Assembly: GCA_005223125.1 (NCBI GenBank)
Contig: NJBH01000035.1
Span: forward strand, 1 to 39,631
DNA from: Promethearchaeota archaeon Loki_b32
Lineage (GTDB): Archaea; Asgardarchaeota; Lokiarchaeia; Sigyniarchaeales; SOKP01
Length of the DNA: 39,631 bases
Direction: 5' to 3'
In this document: positions 1 through 7,696 of the stretch, piece by piece
How positions within the stretch are numbered: the first letter of the stretch is position 1
How the letters are laid out: each line of letters opens with the position of its first letter
Position numbers and translations under genes: made by a program
Notes under the pieces: model-generated
The model's input: only the letters and a program-made list of their open reading frames with translations
What the model was told of the DNA's origin: nothing
Databases searched by the model: none

Positions 1-71
1 ATCAATCCTTCTTTAAAATCCCAATAGGTGTGGATTGTAGCTTTTTTAATTTCAGAAGGTTTTGCTGGCAT
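1..71 (-). CDS. 5' end of an unidentified gene, cut by window edge
   Basis: An ATG on the minus strand at 71 opens a frame that stays open for 23 codons to the window edge. It begins MPAKPSEIKKATIHTYWDFK. Nothing in this fragment identifies a family. The 158 bases between it and the next gene are AT-rich and would hold its promoter. It is called only because the frame is open and amino-acid use is protein-like; it could be chance. Confidence 0.35.
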   Translation of the reverse strand, partial: MPAKPSEIKKATIHTYWDFKEGL

Positions 72-229
72 TAAATAAGATAAGGATTTAACGAAGATAA
101 ATCTTTCTATTAAGCTTAACGAGCCTATTTATTTTTGTCGGGTGAGTGTTGTTTGACACTAAAGTTTTTTTTAATAGATGATCAAAAAATTAAAAGGTAC
201 AAATAAAAAAATGGCGAAATAATAAAGAC

Positions 230-1207
230 TTAAAGGAAACCTAAAAGTTCCATAATTAACGACTCATAAGATCTACCATGAATCTTTCCAATCTGAGTCA
301 AGCTTGCATTTTTTCCGCTATTTGGATTAATTTTAGCTAGATATGGAATACCGTTAACATCTATTGGATATAAGTTATTATTAGAATCACTAATGACATC
401 AATCCTCGCTAAATCGTGTATTCCAAAAATATCATAAATAATTTTACCCAATTCAATTAATCTATCATTAAGATCTAAAGATTTTACAGCATTTTTTTTA
501 TAGTGCTCTTCTTTCATATCGCGATCATAAACTTTTCCTAAGGGAATTCCTATTTCAACAGGATATATTTCTGGTTTTCCCCCAATAATCAATATTTGAA
601 ACTCCTTTTTACTCTCTAAAAACTTTTCAGCAATAACATCACTATATTGTTCTTTTAAAAACATAGTATGATATATTGCTAAATGAATATCTTCAAAAAC
701 AGCTATACCTTTACTGGAATAACTTTGAGATGGTTTTAAAATAATTTTTTTATGTCTGTTTAGAAATTCATTTAAACTATTAAAATTATTTACATCTACT
801 CTCATAAAAGGCAAAACTTCAATTCCGGAACTCTTTAACTTTTTTTGACATAAAATCTTATCATACATTAATTTCATGGTATCACTAGAACTCAAATAAT
901 GGGGAATCTTCTGTCTTTCAAGTTCATTAAAAATCCATTTTTTCATACCACTATTTGCTAAATTATGATAAAAATCACAAAAAACAATATTTGCACCTGA
1001 TTTTTTAAAAATGCTAGATAATTTGGAAAAATCATTTCCTATCTCAAAAAAATGAGTTTTAAAATCAATATCTTTCTTTTTCATAACCTCAATAACATAA
1101 GACATCTCACCACTATACTCCCGTTTAAACTCAATGTCTCTTTGATTTTCATCCAATCCTATCCATAAAGGACTTTCCCTTCCTAAAAATAAAATTCTAA
1201 TACTCAA
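230..1207 (-). CDS. ATP-grasp ligase, D-Ala-D-Ala-ligase-like
   Basis: A 325-residue protein with ATP-grasp architecture. A Lys in 'KIILKPSQSYSSKG' (about residues 153-166) fits the ATP-binding lysine and small loop. 'VIAEKFL' fits the second nucleotide-binding strand. The C-terminal 'ARIDVISD...LYPIDVNGIPYL' matches the metal-binding R-x-D...E/D-x-N signature of D-Ala-D-Ala-ligase-type enzymes, with Asp where Glu is usual. Such enzymes join a carboxylate to an amine through an acyl-phosphate. The substrate cannot be read here. The gene lies 71 bases downstream of the dehydrogenase-like gene on the same strand, so the two may share a transcript and act in one amino-acid-related pathway (inference). 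Length is normal for the family. Confidence 0.8.
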   Translation of the reverse strand: MSIRILFLGRESPLWIGLDENQRDIEFKREYSGEMSYVIEVMKKKDIDFKTHFFEIGNDFSKLSSIFKKSGANIVFCDFYHNLANSGMKKWIFNELERQKIPHYLSSSDTMKLMYDKILCQKKLKSSGIEVLPFMRVDVNNFNSLNEFLNRHKKIILKPSQSYSSKGIAVFEDIHLAIYHTMFLKEQYSDVIAEKFLESKKEFQILIIGGKPEIYPVEIGIPLGKVYDRDMKEEHYKKNAVKSLDLNDRLIELGKIIYDIFGIHDLARIDVISDSNNNLYPIDVNGIPYLAKINPNSGKNASLTQIGKIHGRSYESLIMELLGFL

Positions 1208-1278
1208 TTTTATCAGCTATGCATAATATATTTTAAAAACAATAATTTTAATCGATGCTTTCAAACACTGTTAGAACT

Positions 1279-2259
1279 TCAAATTTTGATCATTCCTAAA
1301 CTTTTGCTTATTTTATAAGGATTTATAGTAACTCTTCGAATATATTCAGGAAGAATGTCTAACCCTCCATCTGCAATCTCCAAAAGTATCGGAGCAACTT
1401 GAATGCTGTATCGCTTTGAAATTCCTACAGGATCAAGCCCTGGCCACCCCCAACAAGAAGTATGGATCACATCATCTACAATAAAAGAATTATCATCTAT
1501 ACTTGTCGGATGCATCGTCTCAATCGGTGATTGACCCTCAGGATTGGATATTAAATCAAGTATTACTGATCCAGGCTTAAAAAGTTTTAACATCTTTCTA
1601 GTAATAAGAATTGTTTTACCCCGTTTTTCCATAGGCCAGTTAATCCCATTAACTAATATATCTATTCCTGGAATATGTTTCTTCATTTTATAAAAATCTT
1701 TTTTATTAAGGACTGTAACTGAAGCAAAATTTCTTGCTGCAAATCTTATTGCGCCCCATGCTACAGGACCATAACCCATTACTTTCACCACACACTTTTG
1801 TGGATTTCTATATCTTCCAGCAGTCAGCCACAATTCAAAACCTTTCTTCATACCAAGATATCCTGTTTCATGAAGTGCTTCTATCTTGCGATCCCCTGAA
1901 GGATTTTTAATTTCTTCCATAGGTATGGCAAAAATATTACGCTTCTTTAATAAATCTCTTAGATTGCGATTGCCAGGAAGATGAAGCATTGAAAAAATTG
2001 CTGATCCTGGCTTCATAAGCTTGAGTTCTTCTTCCACTGGTTCTTTAAGTCTCACAACAATATCGCATGCATAAACTTCGGTTTTATTTACTACTTGAAC
2101 GTGAACATTCTGGTATTCTGAATCATCTATTCCGATCCCTCTTCCCGCACCACTTTCGACTAAAATTTCATGCTTATCAGAAAGCTCTTTGAGCTCTTGA
2201 GGTCTTAAAATGACTCTCTTTTCTTTTGGTCTATTTTCCGCAGCAATTCCAATTCTCAT
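1279..2259 (-). CDS. Alanine/saccharopine dehydrogenase-like oxidoreductase
   Basis: A 326-residue protein resembling the alanine dehydrogenase/PNT and saccharopine dehydrogenase (lysine-forming) group. The N-terminus 'MRIGIAAENRPKEKRVILRP' carries the K-x-x-E-x-R pattern of AlaDh_PNT domains. 'VVRLKEP' and 'FSMLHLPGNRNL' follow, as in this family. A dinucleotide-binding turn 'VMGYGPVAWGAIRFAARN' lies near residues 160-177. 'ALHETGYLGM' resembles the central helix of the family. It is somewhat shorter than typical AlaDH or LYS1 (about 370), with a compact nucleotide domain. Likely an NAD(P)-dependent amino- or imino-acid oxidoreductase in the cytosol; the substrate is not determined. It is probably co-transcribed with the ATP-grasp gene downstream. 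Confidence 0.75.
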   Translation of the reverse strand: MRIGIAAENRPKEKRVILRPQELKELSDKHEILVESGAGRGIGIDDSEYQNVHVQVVNKTEVYACDIVVRLKEPVEEELKLMKPGSAIFSMLHLPGNRNLRDLLKKRNIFAIPMEEIKNPSGDRKIEALHETGYLGMKKGFELWLTAGRYRNPQKCVVKVMGYGPVAWGAIRFAARNFASVTVLNKKDFYKMKKHIPGIDILVNGINWPMEKRGKTILITRKMLKLFKPGSVILDLISNPEGQSPIETMHPTSIDDNSFIVDDVIHTSCWGWPGLDPVGISKRYSIQVAPILLEIADGGLDILPEYIRRVTINPYKISKSLGMIKI

Positions 2260-2820
2260 ATAAAATTTACCCCTTAATTTTCAATAGAATTAACTTTTTT
2301 TCCTACAAAATTTTTAAAATGTATTTATTCTTAACTCTCTCTTCTATACCAACAAATTTATTAGAGTATGGGTTTTTTCATTCTAGATAATTTTTAGTCA
2401 TAAATTTTAACTCTTTTTGGTTTTTCTGATTTTTATTTCCAAATATTTTTTATATATGAAATTATCAATCAACTCAACAATTGGTATAGTGATTAATAAT
2501 ACGTGATAATGCTTGAAATTACTAATTTGTCTGTTAAATTTTTCTTTAGATATATTTTTATTAAAAAAGATAAAAATTTAACATAAAATCTTCAAATTAC
2601 TTGATTCACGTCATATTATTAGTGTAAATAGATAATAAGACACTTTATTTATAAACATGACTATTCTAATTAAAGAAAGTAAGTAGGGTATTTAATTAAT
2701 TAGAAAAATATTTGACTAAATAAATATCTAAACCATTTTTTTTATATGAAATTTATCTTGTAAAAAAATTTTTAATTTAACAATAATTTAATGTAAGTAG
2801 CATAGGTTTTAAAAAAAGGT
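2260..2820. other. AT-rich intergenic region upstream of tRNA-Thr
   Basis: About 560 bases without a supported gene. It must hold the minus-strand promoter for the dehydrogenase gene and the plus-strand promoter for tRNA-Thr. An imperfect inverted repeat pairs AATAATACGTGA (2495-2506) with TCACGTCATATTATT (2606-2620), about 100 bases apart. This could be an operator or a chance match in AT-rich DNA. No stable RNA recognised. Confidence 0.4.
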
Positions 2821-2863
2821 GCCTCAATAGCTCAGTCGGTAGAGCGTTGCCTTGGTAAGGCAA

Positions 2864-2893
2864 TTCATAAGGGATTTATCCCTTTGAGCTTAT
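2864..2893 (+). other. BHB intron 1 of tRNA-Thr (position 43/44)
   Basis: The 30-nt insert folds as a bulge-helix-bulge. The central 4 bp are AGGC (2858-2861) with GCTT (2888-2891), one pair being G·U. The 3-nt bulges are AAT (2862-2864) and ATA (2892-2894). The inner helix runs TCA/TGA then AAGGGA/TCCCTT with one bulged T. Cutting after the second base of each bulge removes exactly 2864-2893 and restores variable loop AGGTC. The outer helix is weak. Confidence 0.75.
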
Positions 2894-2909
2894 AGGTCGG
2901 GGGATCATA

Positions 2910-2939
2910 ATACTCGAGCATTTAGCTCGAAAAGGGTAA
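2910..2939 (+). other. Intron 2 of tRNA-Thr, in the T loop (near 59/60)
   Basis: The T loop carries 37 nt with a strong internal hairpin TCGAGC/GCTCGA (2914-2919/2925-2930). The best relaxed BHB uses GGGGG/CCCCC as outer helix and ATCA/GGGT (2904-2907/2934-2937, three of four paired) as central helix. The bulges are TAA and AAA. This gives a 30-nt intron at 2910-2939 and T loop ATCATAA. Borders could be off by a few bases. Confidence 0.6.
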
Positions 2940-2984
2940 ACCCCCTTGAGGCTCCATTGGAATAAAAGAGCTGGTGTGGCTTAT

Positions 2985-3776
2985 TTATGAACAACAAGAG
3001 TCTTTCCTTTTATATTTGCTTTTTAATGCTTGATTGATTGAACTTCCTAATGAATTTAAAATTTTTTCAATTTCTTCTCTTTTAAATTCCCATTTTTTTG
3101 GTCTAATTAATTCAAGAAATTTCTTCACATGATTTTTTGCTCTAATTAATACTTGATAAGCAATATATATTTTATTCGAAGATTTAGAAATATAAGGAGA
3201 TTCAGTTATTTTCCCCGTCCTGATTTTAAGAGATTTACACATTTCTTTAAAATCATGAACGAGAGAGATTGATGCATTTTTAAAGCCAATTCCAATTATC
3301 TTATTGAAATGATCTACATATATAGAACCATCTGTGTCTACCAATCCCCTTAAGCATCCGATGACTAATGAACGGTATTTCAATTCCCAATTTTTCTGAT
3401 TGTTTATAATCCATAATTCATCTTTTTTTATCCAATTAGGTACTGAGATTTGATTTTTAACTTTATCCCCTGTTAAAAGTCCTTTTAAAATCATAAAATC
3501 GATAATTTGATCATTATATATTTTCAAATCAATAGATTTACTATCGATTCGAACATGCAATTTTGGTTTTTCATTAAATAGACTAATTAAAAGTTGTCTA
3601 ACATATTCTACATATTCTGATTCCTCTATTCTATTGAGGGAAATACTTAAAACACTTCCGAGATAAGATTTTTCACCTTTTTTATGAAGATGTCCATCTC
3701 CAAGTAAAATTCCAATTAATTCTGCTAATGATTCATTTTCTTCTAAATAATATCCATTCGGATTATTCATAAACAT
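2985..3776 (-). CDS. LAGLIDADG homing endonuclease, free-standing
   Basis: A 263-residue protein with two LAGLIDADG-type motifs: 'LAELIGILLGDGHL' (about residues 18-31) and 'IGCLRGLVDTDGSI' (about 139-152). Each ends in the metal-binding Asp, so both active-site acids are present and the protein looks intact. The spacing of about 120 residues fits a monomeric, two-repeat endonuclease that cuts a long asymmetric DNA site. The gene is not inside an intron or intein. It ends 28 bases past the tRNA-Thr 3' end, convergent to it, and starts 135 bases before tRNA-Met. Its position between two multiply interrupted tRNA genes suggests past or present mobility of tRNA introns (inference). A second ATG two codons in is an alternative start. 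Confidence 0.85.
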   Translation of the reverse strand: MFMNNPNGYYLEENESLAELIGILLGDGHLHKKGEKSYLGSVLSISLNRIEESEYVEYVRQLLISLFNEKPKLHVRIDSKSIDLKIYNDQIIDFMILKGLLTGDKVKNQISVPNWIKKDELWIINNQKNWELKYRSLVIGCLRGLVDTDGSIYVDHFNKIIGIGFKNASISLVHDFKEMCKSLKIRTGKITESPYISKSSNKIYIAYQVLIRAKNHVKKFLELIRPKKWEFKREEIEKILNSLGSSINQALKSKYKRKDSCCS

Positions 3777-3870
3777 TCAAATCAGTAATTTTTTGAATAG
3801 AATAAATATACAAGCAGAGAATAGATTTATTAATTAAATATGAAAGAAAAAACAAAAAAGATAATAATAA

Positions 3871-3886
3871 TTTTATATTTATAAAA
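3871..3886 (+). promoter_or_regulatory. Probable TATA box of tRNA-Met
   Basis: TTTTATATTTATAAAA lies 26-41 bases before the first base of tRNA-Met, the distance expected for an archaeal TATA element. The region is AT-rich, so similar strings occur by chance. Confidence 0.4.
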
Positions 3887-3939
3887 TTACTAATCTTAAT
3901 ATACCTTATAGGCCGGTGTGGCTTAGCTGGTTATAAAGC

Positions 3940-3967
3940 ATTTGAGATAATCATATGTTTAATAGGC
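3940..3967 (+). other. Intron 1 of tRNA-Met, near position 25/26
   Basis: About 28 extra nt separate D-stem AAGC (3936-3939) from G26 and anticodon stem CCAGA. Because GC is repeated at both ends, the exact border can slide by up to two bases. AAGCAT (3936-3941) can pair with ATGTTT (3955-3960), so the D-stem strand may pair with the intron before splicing. No strict BHB was found by hand. Confidence 0.6.
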
Positions 3968-3980
3968 GCCAGACTCATAA

Positions 3981-4013
3981 TCCTACTGAAAAAATGGGTC
4001 AGACTGGATGTAT
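3981..4013 (+). other. Canonical 37/38 BHB intron of tRNA-Met
   Basis: A 33-nt insert follows A37. CAT of the anticodon pairs with ATG (4008-4010). The bulges are AAT (3979-3981) and ATT (4012-4014). The inner helix is CC/GG plus CTGA/TCAG. Cutting after the second base of each bulge joins CTCATAA to TCTGG exactly. The central helix has one T·T mismatch. Confidence 0.82.
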
Positions 4014-4318
4014 TCTGGAGGTTCGAGGGCTCGAATCCCTCCACCGGCACTCTTTTTACATTAAAAAAATTATATTAAAATTGGAATTAGTTTATTCTGA
4101 AATTCCCAGATTTAAGTATACAATAGAGACTTTCCTTTCAGGAATAGATGTTATGCCAATGGTTGGTTTAATGAAGCCTGACTTTTAAAATCCCCATACT
4201 TTTTTGATTTATAGTATTTATATTTTAAATTCACTTCTTTTTTAATTTGAAGTGTTTGATATTATTTAGATTAAGAACCTAAAAGGTTTTTTATAGCAAT
4301 ATCTTAAATAAAATTGTT

Positions 4319-5890
4319 ATGAAACCATTTAATTCTGAAATGATTAGTTCTGAAGAGATGGCGATTTTAGATAATAACTCAGAGTGGCTCGGAATACCTA
4401 AAAGTCACTTAATGGAATGTGCTGGTTATGCTTTCGCAACTAAAATTATGAATCGTGGTTATTTAGGGATAGAAAATAAAGCAGTAATTTTTTGTGGAAC
4501 CGGAAACAATGGAGGAGATGGATTTGTTGTTGCTAGGCACTTAAGTTCTTATGGAGTTAAAGTTTTGGTTATTTTAGTTGGCAATTCAGATAAAATTCGA
4601 ACTAAAGAGGCTCAGTTAAACTGGAATATAATTTTTAATAACCTTAATTATTCTATTGAAGTAGAAATAGTAAAAGATTCCACAGATTTAATTAATATAG
4701 GAAATAGTATTAAAGAAGATAAAAGTTATCATGTAATTGTTGATGGACTGTTAGGAACGGGAATAGAAGGAAAAATCAGAGAACCTATAGCTTCTGCAAT
4801 AGATCTAATAAATGATATTAAAAAATTAGAGAATGAAAGGATTACCGTAGTTTCCATTGATGTACCATCAGGAGTAGATCCCAATACTGGAGCTGTCTCT
4901 GATAAGGCAGTAAAAGCAGATCTAGTAATTACTTTTCATAGAAGGAAAAAAGGACTGTCTTGTAGCAGTGAGCATATAAAAGAGATTGTAGAAAAGTCGA
5001 TTGGTATCCCTCCAGAAGCTAGTATTTTTGTAGGTAGAGGTAATTTATTACCTACCTTGAAAAAAAGAAGAAAAGATGTTCATAAGGGAGAATTTGGAAA
5101 AATTTTGATAATTGGAGGTTCTAAAGATTATTCTGGAGCCCCGACTTATGCTTCATTAACTGGTATTAACTTCGGGATTGATTTAGTAATAACCTACGTG
5201 CCAGAAGTAATTGTAAATGCTCTCAGGAACTATTCTCCTAACATGATTGTGAGATCTAGTAAAGGAAACTGGCTAAATACAGAATCTTTAGATGATCTTA
5301 CAGAATTGATAAAATGGGCAGATTCAATATTAATTGGTCCTGGTTTGGGAATAGAAAAAGAAACCGAAAATTTATTGGTGAAATTGCTCAAAATTTTAAA
5401 ACAATTTAAAAAGCCATTTATACTTGATGCTGATGCTTTAAAATTGATAAAGAATCATCTTGATTTAATTAAAGGCTTACCTGTAATATTAACTCCTCAT
5501 GAAGGTGAATTAAAAATTATGACGGGTATGGAATTGCCCCCTTATAATAACATGGTTGATCGTAGTAAAATAATATTTGACTTGGCCAAAAAATTAGACG
5601 TAACTTTACTTGTAAAAGGACCATATGATTATATATCAAATCGAAAGCAAATTAAGATTAATAAAACTGGTTGTCCTGAAATGAGTATTGGAGGAACGGG
5701 TGATGTATTAGCAGGATTATGTGCTTGCTTTATTGCAATAAAAAATGATTCTTTTCAGTCTGCATGTTCAGCAGCTTTTCTTAATGGCATAATGGGTGAA
5801 TATTGTAAAACTAATATCGGTGATCGCTTTACAGCATTGGATTTGGTTAAAAATATTAATAATGTGATTAGAAGCGTTCTTAATTTTTAA
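4319..5890 (+). CDS. nnr: Bifunctional NAD(P)H-hydrate repair enzyme
   Basis: A 523-residue two-domain protein that repairs hydrated NADH/NADPH. The N-terminal YjeF_N-type epimerase (about residues 1-225) has 'GTGNNGGDGFVVARHL', 'DGLLGTG' and 'KADLVITFH', and interconverts R- and S-NAD(P)HX. The C-terminal ribokinase-fold dehydratase (about 250-520) has 'IIGGSKDYSGAP', 'LDADALKL', 'LTPHEGELKIMTG' and 'GGTGDVLAGL', and uses ATP or ADP to dehydrate S-NAD(P)HX. Order and length match the fused enzyme of many bacteria and archaea. Housekeeping and cytosolic. It stands alone between tRNA-Met and the cytoskeletal-type cluster, with no clear Shine-Dalgarno site before its ATG. Confidence 0.95.
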   Translation: MKPFNSEMISSEEMAILDNNSEWLGIPKSHLMECAGYAFATKIMNRGYLGIENKAVIFCGTGNNGGDGFVVARHLSSYGVKVLVILVGNSDKIRTKEAQLNWNIIFNNLNYSIEVEIVKDSTDLINIGNSIKEDKSYHVIVDGLLGTGIEGKIREPIASAIDLINDIKKLENERITVVSIDVPSGVDPNTGAVSDKAVKADLVITFHRRKKGLSCSSEHIKEIVEKSIGIPPEASIFVGRGNLLPTLKKRRKDVHKGEFGKILIIGGSKDYSGAPTYASLTGINFGIDLVITYVPEVIVNALRNYSPNMIVRSSKGNWLNTESLDDLTELIKWADSILIGPGLGIEKETENLLVKLLKILKQFKKPFILDADALKLIKNHLDLIKGLPVILTPHEGELKIMTGMELPPYNNMVDRSKIIFDLAKKLDVTLLVKGPYDYISNRKQIKINKTGCPEMSIGGTGDVLAGLCACFIAIKNDSFQSACSAAFLNGIMGEYCKTNIGDRFTALDLVKNINNVIRSVLNF

Positions 5891-6062
5891 TACTTTGCAA
5901 AACGATAACTGTCTATTAACAGATGTCAGAACGTGAATAAATTACAAAATAAAGATTTATTAATTTCTAATATTATTATATTATTAACTTAGTTATTGTG
6001 AAAACTTAAGTTGAGGTTGCAGATTTTAATTTAAACTAAATTTCAAAAAAAAAAAAAGGAGA

Positions 6063-6902
6063 TTGATTAAAATACCACAAGTATTTCTCATTAATCCAGA
6101 TGGAACAACTACAGAACTTACAAGTGACGGTCCGATTAAAGATATATTAAAGACGGAGGAATGTTATGTACTTATTGCTGATGATATAAGAAAAATGTTT
6201 CTATGGAAAGGTGTTAAAAGTAGCGTTAGATCAAAATTTATTGGGGCTAAAAGATCTCAAGAAATTAGAGGTCAAGTTGGAATGCACTATGCTGTGATCC
6301 CACTTGATGAGGGTGAAGAGGATCCTGAATTTATTAAGTTAATTGGAGGTCAAACAGAAGCAGGAATAGCAAAAGAAATTAGAGCAGCAGAAGTCTCTAC
6401 TCCTTCAGTGCATCCATTACGAGAAAAGAATATTTTTGGAACTCCAAGACCCGCTGAAGGTATGAATATAGCAGGAAGCAGAGATCGCGAAACTCAAAAT
6501 CTTGGTCCCTTATATAGGGGCGATGGATCTATGGCCGATTTGATGCAAGACCAAACTCAAGTTGATTTTCAAAAAGTGATGCAAAAATTAGAAGAAATTC
6601 AAATGCCCCCCGGATTTGAAAGAGAACTTATTATCATTGGTAATCATGCATACTCTATTGTTGAAAAAGTACAACAATTTCTTGGAAAAAAACAAGTCAC
6701 AAAGGAAATTTCTAAGGTCGGTGCGATTCCTGAGGGTGTATTTTTTGCTGAAGATTATTCTCCACGAATATTATCAGAAAATGGTAAAATTATTGCTATT
6801 GAATTTCTTAAACGTACTAACGCCACTTCCAAACCAGTAGAAGCTAAAAGCAAGAGAGAAATGTTAAAGGAGCAAATTAAAGAACAATTAGGAGGAAATT
6901 AA
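6063..6902 (+). CDS. Gelsolin/ADF-H-like domain protein
   Basis: A 279-residue protein. Residues about 30-95 ('CYVLIADDIRKMFLWKG', then 'SKFIGAKRSQEIRGQVGMHYAV') match the gelsolin-repeat pattern: a strand ending in a D/W-K-G turn, then a helix with conserved basic residues. Gelsolin-like proteins of Asgard archaea modulate actin filaments, so a role with the actin-family protein 5 kb downstream is plausible. The middle (about 105-170) looks flexible. The C-terminal part has an alpha/beta pattern and ends in a charged helix, and I do not recognise it. The proposed start is TTG at 6063, which sits only one base after GGAG (6058-6061). That spacing is too short for comfort, so the start is uncertain. 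Confidence 0.65.
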   Translation: MIKIPQVFLINPDGTTTELTSDGPIKDILKTEECYVLIADDIRKMFLWKGVKSSVRSKFIGAKRSQEIRGQVGMHYAVIPLDEGEEDPEFIKLIGGQTEAGIAKEIRAAEVSTPSVHPLREKNIFGTPRPAEGMNIAGSRDRETQNLGPLYRGDGSMADLMQDQTQVDFQKVMQKLEEIQMPPGFERELIIIGNHAYSIVEKVQQFLGKKQVTKEISKVGAIPEGVFFAEDYSPRILSENGKIIAIEFLKRTNATSKPVEAKSKREMLKEQIKEQLGGN

Positions 6903-7101
6903 AAATACAAAATTTCCCATCAACTTTATTCTTATTAATTTATTACTCATAAATTAAAAGCATTAAGATGTAAGATAATAATTTCATTTCAGATGTAAAT
7001 TTCTAAATCTTTAAAAACAAGATTTAACAAATTAGAAATATAAATTTTTAAGTTTAAACTTTTTAATTAATATTAATTAAATCACAATATTTTACTTTAT
7101 T

Positions 7102-7491
7102 ATGAGTGACTTAACTCCTGAAGAAGCAACTGCTTTAAGTAACTTTCTAGGGAGCATAACAGAATACTCTGAATTGGAAGCATTAGCACTAATAACACGA
7201 GAAGGTTTAAGATTAGCTTTTAGTGCTATTCCGGGATATAATTTGGATCCCGATCTCTTTTCAAGTCTTAGTGCGGTAGTTGTTCAGTCAGGAAGCGATG
7301 CTGTTGCTGCTTTAGGGTATACAAATATGCTTGAAGTTGTATTACGTGGTGATAATGGATTTATAATTCTTAGTGCTGCTGGACGATTTTTTTTAATGGG
7401 AGCCTCAAGAGATATTGCAGATCTGGGAAAAATCGTTAAAGTGTTTCGATATTACTCTCAAGAGATATCTAAACGTTATCCTTTAACATAA
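7102..7491 (+). CDS. Roadblock/LC7 (MglB-like) protein
   Basis: A 129-residue single-domain Roadblock/LC7 protein. It shows the helix-strand pattern 'ELEALALITREGLRLAFS', then a helix with 'SAVVVQSGSDAVAALGY', strands 'LEVVLRGDNGFIILSAAG' and 'FFLMGASR', and a C-terminal helix. The family forms dimers that bind small GTPases; MglB acts as GAP or scaffold for MglA. A possible partner is the MglA-like GTPase at 26.5 kb, although the two genes are not adjacent. It lies in the plus-strand cluster with gelsolin- and actin-like genes. Length is typical. Confidence 0.82.
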   Translation: MSDLTPEEATALSNFLGSITEYSELEALALITREGLRLAFSAIPGYNLDPDLFSSLSAVVVQSGSDAVAALGYTNMLEVVLRGDNGFIILSAAGRFFLMGASRDIADLGKIVKVFRYYSQEISKRYPLT

Positions 7492-7696
7492 AATTACGGT
7501 AATAGAAAGAAATCTCATATTAATATTGAATTTTAATATAAATAGATTTATATTTATTATAATATCAAATCTAGATAAATATCTTATACTGATATTAGTT
7601 TATTATTTATAAGGAATACAATTAATTGTTGATAGAAATTTTAAGTTTTATCACTTATATTATATTAAAAAACTTTAGTAAATAATTTGTATAATT

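Larger units (their letters stand above)
2821..2956 (+). tRNA. tRNA-Thr(GGT) with two introns outside the anticodon loop
   Basis: Acceptor strands GCCTCAA (2821-2827) and TTGAGGC (2946-2952) pair fully, followed by T73 and an encoded CCA. The D arm is GCTC/GAGC. The anticodon stem TTGCC/GGCAA (2847-2851/2859-2863) encloses loop TTGGTAA with anticodon GGT at 2854-2856, uninterrupted at the usual 37/38 site. Instead 30 nt sit after the anticodon stem (2864-2893), and the T loop between GGGGG (2899-2903) and CCCCC (2941-2945) is 37 nt rather than 7, so about 30 nt must also leave there. The mature tRNA would have variable loop AGGTC and a T loop with A at position 54, which is unusual. Threonine and archaeal type fit the acceptor and discriminator bases. 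Confidence 0.92.
3912..4049 (+). tRNA. tRNA-Met(CAT), elongator type, with two introns
   Basis: Acceptor strands GCCGGTG (3912-3918) and CACCGGC (4042-4048) pair fully, with A73 and no encoded CCA. The D arm is GCTT/AAGC. The anticodon stem CCAGA/TCTGG (3969-3973/4014-4018) holds loop CTCATAA, anticodon CAT at 3976-3978. The T arm is GAGGG/CCCTC around CTCGAAT, with C rather than T at position 54. One insert lies between the D arm and anticodon stem (about 3940-3967) and another at the canonical 37/38 site (3981-4013). The G1-C72 acceptor pair fits an elongator rather than an initiator. A short frame reading across this locus is not a gene. Confidence 0.92.

Noticed and set aside
2495-2620. 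Inverted repeat AATAATACGTGA ... TCACGTCATATTATT as an operator or element end
   Set aside because: The arms are imperfect, 100 bases apart and in very AT-rich DNA; not enough to claim a site.
3955-4188. A 77-codon plus-strand frame over tRNA-Met
   Set aside because: It reads through the tRNA and its introns, and its peptide has no protein-like pattern.
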